The notes beneath the pieces are model-generated. The model did not search any database and was not told the origin of the DNA. It saw only the letters and a list, made by a program, of their open reading frames with translations. This document shows, one piece after another, positions 1 through 5,085 of a stretch of 6,522 bases of DNA. The stretch lies in contig SWDL01000063.1 of assembly GCA_005116795.1 (NCBI GenBank), forward strand, positions 1-6,522. The letters are read 5' to 3'. The translations under genes were made by a program, and so were the position numbers. Origin of the DNA: Nitrospira sp. (GTDB lineage Bacteria; Nitrospirota; Nitrospiria; Nitrospirales; Nitrospiraceae). Each line of letters starts with the position of its first letter. Within the stretch, counting starts at the first letter, position 1.

Positions 1-1054
1 GTATGCCCGTCACGACCAGTTCTTCCAGGAGGCTCTCGTTGGCCGTGGCGATCGACTCTCGAATCAAGTCGCTCCGGTCATAGACCGTGACGACCTTCAC
101 GCCTTTCGGCATGGAGGGCTCAATCTCATTGAGCTTCGCCTTGACCCGTTCGATCACCGCCGGCGCATTCTCGCCGAATCGCATCACGACGATGCCGCCT
201 GCGATCTCGCCCCGGCCATCGAGCTCAGCCAATCCTCGGCGCATGTCCGGGCCGAGACGGACCGTGGCGACATCGCGTAAGAGAATCGGCGTCCCGTGTT
301 CATTCACTCCGACCGCGATCTTCTCGATATCCGCCACCGACTTGATATAGCCGCGGCCACGAATCATGTACTCGATGCCGGAGAATTCCACGACGCGGCC
401 GCCCACGTCGTTGTTGCTCTGTCGAATCGTTTCCACAATGGAGGGAATGGACAAGCGGTAGGCCAGCACCTTGGTCGGATCCAGATTGACCTGGTACTGC
501 CGGACGAAGCCGCCGATGCCGGCCACCTCTGCCACGCCTTCGACCGCCCGCAGCCAATAACGCAGATACCAGTCCTGGAACGAGCGCAACTCGGCGAGAT
601 CGTGTTGCCCGGACTCATCGACGAGGGCGTACTGAAAGACCCAGCCTACCCCGGTGGCATCGGGGCCGAGTTGGGGCATGACGCCTTCCGGTAAACGACC
701 CGCCATCTGGTTCATGTATTCGAGGACCCGGCTACGCGCCCAATAGATGTCCGTCCCGTCCCTAAAAATGACATACACATAGGAGTAGCCGAAGTCCGAG
801 AAGCCACGGACGACCGTGACCTTGGGCGCTGAGAGCAAGGCGGTGACGATCGGATACGTGATCTGGTCTTCGACGAGGTCGGGAGACCGTCCGGGCCAGG
901 TGGTGTAGACGATCACCTGCGTATCGGAGACATCCGGGAGGGCATCGATCGGCGTCTGCCACATCGCCCACAGTCCGACCGCTGAGAACGAGAAGACCAA
1001 CAGGAAGACGATGAAGCGGTTCCTCGCGCTGAACTCGATGATTGTTTCGACCAT
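1..1054 (-). CDS. cusA: CusA-type heavy-metal RND efflux permease, N-terminal 351 residues (3' end beyond left edge)
   Basis: This is the inner-membrane proton-driven pump of a tripartite RND complex, probably exporting Cu(I)/Ag(I) from cytoplasm or periplasm into the channel. I translated the reverse strand from 1054 and found an open frame to the window edge. Residues 14-31 form the first transmembrane helix, followed by the RND-typical TPIDALPDVSDTQV (34-47) and TWPG (52-55). Next come RGFSDFGYSYVYVIF (83-97) and DGTDIYWARSRVLEY (99-113), which are hallmarks of the heavy-metal (HME) RND family. R83 falls at the same number as R83 of E. coli CusA. GPDATGVGWVFQYAL (130-144) belongs to the porter domain. 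Families of this type run to about 1,050 residues, so only a third is present and the metal-binding Met triad lies outside. ATG 1054 is chosen because it aligns with the CusA N-terminus and an in-frame TAG lies eight codons upstream; no Shine-Dalgarno is visible. Substrate (Cu/Ag rather than Zn/Co/Cd) is inferred from the closest resemblance. Confidence 0.95.
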   Translation of the reverse strand, partial: MVETIIEFSARNRFIVFLLVFSFSAVGLWAMWQTPIDALPDVSDTQVIVYTTWPGRSPDLVEDQITYPIVTALLSAPKVTVVRGFSDFGYSYVYVIFRDGTDIYWARSRVLEYMNQMAGRLPEGVMPQLGPDATGVGWVFQYALVDESGQHDLAELRSFQDWYLRYWLRAVEGVAEVAGIGGFVRQYQVNLDPTKVLAYRLSIPSIVETIRQSNNDVGGRVVEFSGIEYMIRGRGYIKSVADIEKIAVGVNEHGTPILLRDVATVRLGPDMRRGLAELDGRGEIAGGIVVMRFGENAPAVIERVKAKLNEIEPSMPKGVKVVTVYDRSDLIRESIATANESLLEELVVTGI

Positions 1055-1153
1055 ACGCGTCGATTGCGTTGATACCGTCTACTGCGTCAGTGCGTCTATC
1101 GAGTCTGTTGCGTCCTTCGCGACAGACGCGGCAAGCAAGAGACGCGACAGACG
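1055..1153 (-). repeat. Repeat-rich cusB-cusA spacer with a hairpin
   Basis: The 99-base gap between adaptor and pump genes is built from short repeats. CGCGACAGACGC occurs at 1118-1129 and again at 1143-1154, where it runs one base into the cusB stop codon. A near-complement, GTCTGTTGCG, lies at 1103-1112 and pairs with 1118-1127 in a 10-base stem with one mismatch and a 5-base loop. It could pair with the second copy instead. GCGTC occurs four times on the left (1057, 1084, 1092, 1110) and its complement GACGC three times on the right (1125, 1141, 1150). No T-run follows the stem in the direction of transcription, so it is not a classical terminator. It could be an mRNA-processing or stability element, or an attenuator lowering pump expression relative to the adaptor. 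Confidence 0.6.
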
Positions 1154-2404
1154 CTACTTCATGCCCATTCCGCCCATGCTGTCCACGACGGACTTGAGCC
1201 GGCTTTCGCTGTCGATCAGGAAATTGGCCGAGGTCACGATGTGCTCGCCTTCTTTCAGCCCTTCCAGCACTTCAGACCACTCCCCGGTCTTCACCCCGGT
1301 CTTGATCAGGCGTGGTTCGAGCCTCCCGCCGCCATGATGGAGAAACACGACTTGCTTCTGGCCGGATTCGATGACGGCTTCTTGCGGGATCGCGAGGCGG
1401 GTTCCCAAGTTCACCCGCAGCTCCACGTTGGCATACATGTCCGGCTTGAGTTTCTCGTCAGAATTCTCGAGCTCAACGCGCACCTTGGCGGTCCTTGTCT
1501 TGGGATCCAGCGTAGGATAGACGAAGCCCAGGTGACCGGTCAGCACAGTACCAGGATCGTAGGAAAGGGTGACGGCAGCCTTTTGTCCCGCTTTCACGAA
1601 CGACAGCTCGTACTCGTAGATGTCCGCCAAGATCCAGATGTGGGACAGGTCGGCAATGGTGTAGAGCTCCTGGCCAGGATCCACGTGAGCGCCCGCCAGC
1701 GCTTCTTTCTTAATGACGGTCCCGGTGATGGGCGAATGGATAGGCAGGGCTTTCAACACCTTCCCGGTCTTTTCGAGTTCTCGAATGTGATCATCCGTGA
1801 TATCCCAGAGCTGAAAGCGACGCCGGGTGGCTTCGAGCAGCTCTTTTGAACCCCGAGCCACTTCCGGGAATTCGCTCTCACCCATTTGCTTGCGGCCTTG
1901 CAACGCCAGGAGATACTCCTCCTGACTCGCCACCAGATCGGGACTGTAGATGGTGAAAAGCATCTGGTCTTTCTTCACGTGATCGCCTGTGGCGCTGACA
2001 TAGAGCTGCTCGATCCAGCCGTGAAACTTGATCGTGACCTTCGCTAATCGCCGCTCGTCCACGGCGACCCTGCCGACTGTGCGGATGACTTTCTCTAGCG
2101 ATCGCCTGGCGACCTCCTCATACTTGACGCCGATCGTTTGCAGACGCTCCGGCGGAATCGTGACGATGCTTGTTTCAGTTCCAGGAACCGCTGATGGTCC
2201 ATCTTTGTGTGCCTTCCCTTCTCCGAACGCTTCACGCTTCACGCCTGACGCTTCACGTGTTGTTTCCATGCCCGGCATCTCGCCCATCGGCTCCTGTTTG
2301 GAGTCAGCCGGCGGGAGGGTCACCGGGCGAGACATCAGCCAGAAGACAACCGCCCCCGCCGAGACCATGAGCACTCCGACGATTGCAATGCGCCGGCGGG
2401 TCAT
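1154..2404 (-). CDS. cusB: CusB-type periplasmic adaptor (membrane fusion protein) of RND copper/silver efflux
   Basis: This 416-residue protein bridges the RND pump and the outer-membrane channel and, in CusB, also hands over metal. Residues 7-24 form an N-terminal membrane anchor with no lipobox Cys. A Met-rich MGEMPGME (40-47) resembles the N-terminal Met sites with which CusB binds Cu(I)/Ag(I). The core begins near 80. FHGWIEQLYV (127-136), TGDHVKKDQ (139-147) and IYSPDLVASQEEYL (152-165) are typical CusB barrel-sandwich and hairpin segments, and PIHSPITGTVIKKEALAGAHV (221-241) is the returning lipoyl half. The beta-barrel follows (about 250-335). The protein ends in the Met-rich DSMGGMGMK (408-416). 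There is no N-terminal heavy-metal-binding or YHS-like domain. The start codon overlaps the stop of the upstream channel gene as ATGA, implying translational coupling. Residues 50-60 are encoded by a heptanucleotide repeat and look like an insertion in the linker. Confidence 0.95.
   Translation of the reverse strand: MTRRRIAIVGVLMVSAGAVVFWLMSRPVTLPPADSKQEPMGEMPGMETTREASGVKREAFGEGKAHKDGPSAVPGTETSIVTIPPERLQTIGVKYEEVARRSLEKVIRTVGRVAVDERRLAKVTIKFHGWIEQLYVSATGDHVKKDQMLFTIYSPDLVASQEEYLLALQGRKQMGESEFPEVARGSKELLEATRRRFQLWDITDDHIRELEKTGKVLKALPIHSPITGTVIKKEALAGAHVDPGQELYTIADLSHIWILADIYEYELSFVKAGQKAAVTLSYDPGTVLTGHLGFVYPTLDPKTRTAKVRVELENSDEKLKPDMYANVELRVNLGTRLAIPQEAVIESGQKQVVFLHHGGGRLEPRLIKTGVKTGEWSEVLEGLKEGEHIVTSANFLIDSESRLKSVVDSMGGMGMK
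2227..2257. repeat. Heptanucleotide tandem repeat inside cusB
   Basis: On the plus strand the unit ACGCTTC occurs as ACGCTTC, ACGCTTC, ACGCCTG, ACGCTTC and a final ACG, giving about 4.4 copies with one diverged unit. On the coding strand it reads through all three frames and encodes residues 50-60 of the adaptor, producing the echo REA-SGVK-REA. It sits in the variable linker between the Met-rich segment and the conserved core. Because seven is not a multiple of three, gain or loss of one unit would shift the reading frame. Similar CACGCTTCACG-like strings are, from memory, common between genes in Nitrospira. Confidence 0.8.
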
Positions 2405-3681
2405 GGTCCTGACTTCCCTTCTTCCAGCGTCGCGCTCAATGTTCCCCCCGTCACCGCTTCAAGCCTTGCCAGCGCTCGTTCATGGCTCACCATCTCGCCA
2501 TGGAGCTCCAACTGGCTCTCTTGGAGGGTCAGCAGGCTGTTGAGCAACGTCAGAAAATCCACCTTGCCGACCCCATACCCGGCCTGGGCAGACTGCAACG
2601 CAAGTGTGGCCTGTGGGATGATGGCATCCCGCAAGATCGTAATCAGCCGCTCGGCTCGCTGAGCCTGCACGAATCCATCCTTCACCTGGAACAACAGTTC
2701 CTGCCGGGTCGCCGAGAAATCCTCACGCGCTCCGGACAGGTTGGCCAGCGCTTCATTGACTCCCTGACGCTGCTTGGTTTCATAAAACAGCGGGATTTTG
2801 ATTCCCAGCATGACCTGATACCCGTTGTCATTGATGCGATCATTCCGCAGTCCCAGGGCCGTCACATCGAAATCAGGATAGAATTGCCGGCGAGCCAGAG
2901 ACACCGTATGCTCCGACCGATCGATGCTCTTGGCGGAAGCCAGCAGCGCCGGCGAGAAGGCTTCAGCGCGCCGGTTCAACTCCGGAAGCGGGATCGTCAT
3001 GATGGTGGCCTGAATCTCCTCCGGCGTCCCGAGCGGGCCGGCCGGCGGACGATTCAACAGGCGATTGATCGCGGCATGGAGGCTCTCTTTCTGTTGATCC
3101 AGCACGGCCAGCCGGTCGAGCACACGCGAAATCTCGACCTGTGCGCGGAACACGTCCTGCTGGGCGGCCTGGCCGACGGCATACCGAGCCTTGGCTGTTT
3201 TTTCGAACTGCGTGAGGAGGATTTTGTTCTTCTCGACGATCTCGATACTTTCGTGGATGAAGTGCAGGTTGTAATAGGCTTCTTTCAGAGCCGCTATCAG
3301 TCGCAGCCTGGTCGCCTTGTATTCCTGTTCGAATCGCTCGGCCTCCCGCCTCGCGATGTCCCCTTTCAGCCCCAGCTTGCCGGGAAAAGGAATCTCTTGC
3401 CCGAACCCATACATCGCGCCTTGCAGAGGGTCGGTCATGGGCATGCGTTGATACCCCAATTGAAGTCTGGGGTCCGGGAGTGTTTGTACCTGCGGGACGA
3501 CAGCCTTTGCCGCTTCCCATCGCTCTCGGGCTGCCTTGACCTCGGGACTGCGGGCGGCCATCTCCTCGATAAGAGCCGGAAGCGACAGTCTTTCCTCGTT
3601 CACAGGTTGCATGGCCGTGACATGGACGACCCCGAGAAAGAGGCACGCAGCAGCCGATAGCCATAGTGAAAAGAGTTTCAT
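2401..3681 (-). CDS. cusC: TolC-family outer-membrane efflux channel, CusC/CzcC type
   Basis: This 426-residue protein is the outer-membrane channel through which the CusBA pump expels metal. Residues 1-23 form a signal peptide ending VTA before MQ, a good signal peptidase I site. Unlike E. coli CusC there is no mature-end lipobox Cys, so it is probably not a lipoprotein. The two TolC-type repeats are visible. The first (about 33-215) has LPDPRLQLGY (68-77), FGQEIPFPGKLGL (93-105), a long helix with KEAYYNLHF (133-141) and ARYAVGQAAQQDVFRAQVE (165-183). The second (about 235-415) has FYPDFDV (267-273), LGIKIPLFY (292-300) and YGVGKVDFLTLLNSLLTLQE (369-388). The QEIPFPGKLGLKG stretch is typical of channels paired with heavy-metal RND pumps. 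An in-frame ATG at 3720 would add 13 residues, but ATG 3681 is preferred because it has a good ribosome-binding site and begins a clean signal peptide. The stop overlaps cusB by four bases. Confidence 0.92.
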   Translation of the reverse strand: MKLFSLWLSAAACLFLGVVHVTAMQPVNEERLSLPALIEEMAARSPEVKAARERWEAAKAVVPQVQTLPDPRLQLGYQRMPMTDPLQGAMYGFGQEIPFPGKLGLKGDIARREAERFEQEYKATRLRLIAALKEAYYNLHFIHESIEIVEKNKILLTQFEKTAKARYAVGQAAQQDVFRAQVEISRVLDRLAVLDQQKESLHAAINRLLNRPPAGPLGTPEEIQATIMTIPLPELNRRAEAFSPALLASAKSIDRSEHTVSLARRQFYPDFDVTALGLRNDRINDNGYQVMLGIKIPLFYETKQRQGVNEALANLSGAREDFSATRQELLFQVKDGFVQAQRAERLITILRDAIIPQATLALQSAQAGYGVGKVDFLTLLNSLLTLQESQLELHGEMVSHERALARLEAVTGGTLSATLEEGKSGP

Positions 3682-3685
3682 AACG

Positions 3686-3692
3686 CACCTCT
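3686..3692 (-). promoter_or_regulatory. Ribosome-binding site deciding the cusC start
   Basis: On the minus strand AGAGGTG lies four bases before ATG 3681, with its GAGG core six bases before it. The alternative in-frame ATG at 3720 has no comparable purine-rich sequence upstream. This site is the main reason for choosing the shorter protein. Confidence 0.7.
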
Positions 3693-3710
3693 TCACGAAA
3701 GAAATTGACG

Positions 3711-3745
3711 ATTGGCCCATTGACTCAATGAATCAATGAACCAAT
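3711..3745. promoter_or_regulatory. Imperfect inverted repeat with tandem octamers upstream of cusC (possible operator)
   Basis: ATTGGCCCATTGA at 3711-3723 and TCAATGAACCAAT at 3733-3745 are inverted repeats matching at 11 of 13 positions around a 9-base centre. TCAATGAA also occurs twice in perfect tandem at 3725-3732 and 3733-3740, overlapping the right arm. The element lies about 30-64 bases upstream of the chosen cusC start, in the only gap between the small exported gene and the efflux genes. It could be a repressor or activator site or a 5' leader hairpin, or it may be a neutral intergenic repeat. No convincing -35/-10 pair was found beside it. Confidence 0.4.
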
Positions 3746-3762
3746 TGTTTCTGGGAAGAGAA

Positions 3763-4140
3763 TCACATGCGGAATATGGAGAGGAGACTCTGAAGAGGAG
3801 GCCCCGACCGGGTAGGGGCCATCACCGCAGAAAGAGGGACAGACGGATCAGCCACAACGACGGCGAGGCCGAGGGGATCGCTTCCATTCAACGACAGTAG
3901 ACGTTGGACGGGAGCCACGCCGGTCTTCGACAATGACGGGAGAGAGTCGGCGCACAGACTGCTCCCGGCCATCGCGTGGCCCGTCTGGGCCTGACACAGG
4001 GATGATGCCGCAACCACAAGGGACGGAACCATCGCGCAGAAGGAGCCCACAACTTGGCACAAGAAGAGGGCCACGACCGTCGCGGAAGCAAGCGCCCGGG
4101 TGATCTTCTTGCAACTTGATCGCATGCGCTTCACTCTCAT
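3763..4140 (-). CDS. Small exported protein of unknown function with a Cys/His/Met cluster
   Basis: I do not recognise a family. The 125-residue product has a basic N-terminus (RVKRMRSSCKK, 2-12) and a hydrophobic segment at about 17-37 containing C28 and C35. This is consistent with a signal peptide or membrane anchor, so the rest should be periplasmic. After it comes SSLCQAQTGHAMAGSSLCAD (47-65... C49, H55, M57, C63), a spacing that could ligate a soft metal. The tail (about 80-125) is low in charge with small hydrophobic stretches. ATG 4140 is supported by AGGAG five bases upstream. It lies 31 bases after the stress-protein stop and 81 bases before cusC, in the same direction. That position, where small copper-handling accessory proteins are often found, suggests a link with metal efflux, but this is inference. 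It could also be a poorly conserved lineage-specific protein. Confidence 0.65.
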   Translation of the reverse strand: MRVKRMRSSCKKITRALASATVVALFLCQVVGSFCAMVPSLVVAASSLCQAQTGHAMAGSSLCADSLPSLSKTGVAPVQRLLSLNGSDPLGLAVVVADPSVPLSAVMAPTRSGPPLQSLLSIFRM

Positions 4141-4145
4141 CCTTG

Positions 4146-4150
4146 CTCCT
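4146..4150 (-). promoter_or_regulatory. Ribosome-binding site of the small exported gene
   Basis: AGGAG on the minus strand, five bases before ATG 4140, supports that start over the in-frame Met six codons in and supports the gene being real. Confidence 0.6.
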
Positions 4151-4171
4151 GGTCGGAGCAGCCGTCTTTCG

Positions 4172-5017
4172 TCATCTCACGACTAACACAGAACAGGCGC
4201 TCTGCTGGACGATCTTGGTGGAGATGCTGCCCAGGAGGAACCGCGCCACCGCGCCGAGCCCCTTGGCCCCGGTGACGATCAGATCCGGCTTTTCGCGCCG
4301 AGCCACTTTCATGATCTCATCCGCGGGCCGGCCCAGTCGCGGGAACTCTCTCACGCGATACCCCGCCTTCTCTAATCGGATGGCCTCGTGTTCCAGTAAT
4401 CTCTGCGCGGCCTCTTTGATCTCCGGATAGCGCAGGAAGGGCATGACGTGCACCAGGAGAATTTCGATCGGCTCGGCTTGCGGCTGGACCTGGAAATGTT
4501 TGGTGAGAAATCCCAACGCTTTACGGGAGGAAGAGGACCCGTCCGTCGCGAACAGAATCCGCCGGAGCGTCTGGGCCGGTTCTTTCACGATCAACACGGA
4601 ACAGGGCGCATGAAGCGTCACGTAGGTGGAGATGCTGCCCAACATGAACCGATCCACCGCATCCAGGCCGCGACTCCCGACGACCACCAGCGCGCCGGGC
4701 CGAGCATGCTTGAGAAGCGTGCGGGCGATGGGGCCTCTCTCAATGCGGACCGACCCGGCGAGGGCCAAGTCGGCCATCTGCTGCTTCGTGTCCGCCACGA
4801 CGGTCTTGGCGCGCTTTTCCAGCCGTCGGACTTCTTCCTCGATGAATCGCTCGTTCCCGACAATCGTCGGTTGCACCATAAAGGGGGCCCGCAGCGCGTG
4901 GAGATCGAGTCCATGCACCGCAATTACTGTCGGTGGAGTTCGAAACGGCATCTTGGCCGGCCATCCCGCCGCCCATCCCGAATATTTCGACCCGTCGACT
5001 CCTAGGACGATCCGCAT
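4172..5017 (-). CDS. Universal stress protein, two tandem UspA domains
   Basis: This is a 281-residue cytoplasmic stress protein made of two fused UspA folds. Domain 1 spans about 1-146, starting MRIVLGVDGS with the nucleotide-contacting Asp at D8 and carrying the ATP-binding pattern G-2x-G-9x-G-S as G114, G117, G127, S128. Domain 2 spans about 152-281, starting RRILFATDGS (D159) with the same pattern at G250, G253, G263, S264. Both motifs are intact, so both halves are predicted to bind ATP, unlike many tandem Usps where one has decayed. Such proteins help survival under starvation, redox or metal stress; the precise role here is unknown. The frame stays open upstream to 5197, but that extension overlaps the dehydrogenase gene and encodes non-Usp, Gly/Arg-rich sequence. 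ATG 5017 is chosen because it starts the first Usp strand and has AAGGGAG six bases upstream. The gene sits 68 bases after the dehydrogenase stop. Confidence 0.93.
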   Translation of the reverse strand: MRIVLGVDGSKYSGWAAGWPAKMPFRTPPTVIAVHGLDLHALRAPFMVQPTIVGNERFIEEEVRRLEKRAKTVVADTKQQMADLALAGSVRIERGPIARTLLKHARPGALVVVGSRGLDAVDRFMLGSISTYVTLHAPCSVLIVKEPAQTLRRILFATDGSSSSRKALGFLTKHFQVQPQAEPIEILLVHVMPFLRYPEIKEAAQRLLEHEAIRLEKAGYRVREFPRLGRPADEIMKVARREKPDLIVTGAKGLGAVARFLLGSISTKIVQQSACSVLVVR

Positions 5018-5023
5018 ATTGTT

Positions 5024-5030
5024 CTCCCTT
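5024..5030 (-). promoter_or_regulatory. Ribosome-binding site deciding the universal stress protein start
   Basis: AAGGGAG on the minus strand, six bases before ATG 5017, coincides with the start of the conserved Usp fold and rules against the longer frame from 5197. Confidence 0.7.
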
Positions 5031-5085
5031 CCAGAAGGTGATGAGTGACCGGCAAGATGAAGATTTTTGAAGCCATCATCACTTC

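Noticed and set aside
1241..1849. Plus-strand open frame of 202 codons antisense to cusB
   Set aside because: Shadow of the adaptor gene; its translation has no familiar motifs.
2482..3660. Long plus-strand open frame of 392 codons antisense to cusC
   Set aside because: It mirrors a strongly supported TolC-family gene in GC-rich DNA, shows no recognisable domain and is a codon-bias shadow.
3682..3720. 13-residue extension of the outer-membrane channel from ATG 3720
   Set aside because: No ribosome-binding site, the added residues spoil the signal peptide, and the ATG lies inside the inverted repeat.
3800..3820. GGCCCC/GGGGCC stem near the 3' end of the small exported gene as a terminator
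   Set aside because: The six-base stem is perfect but lies inside the coding sequence and is not followed by a T-run on the minus strand.
5038..5082. GTGATGA/TCATCAC inverted repeat between the dehydrogenase and stress-protein genes as a terminator
   Set aside because: Only seven bases per arm with a 31-base loop and no T-run; not convincing.
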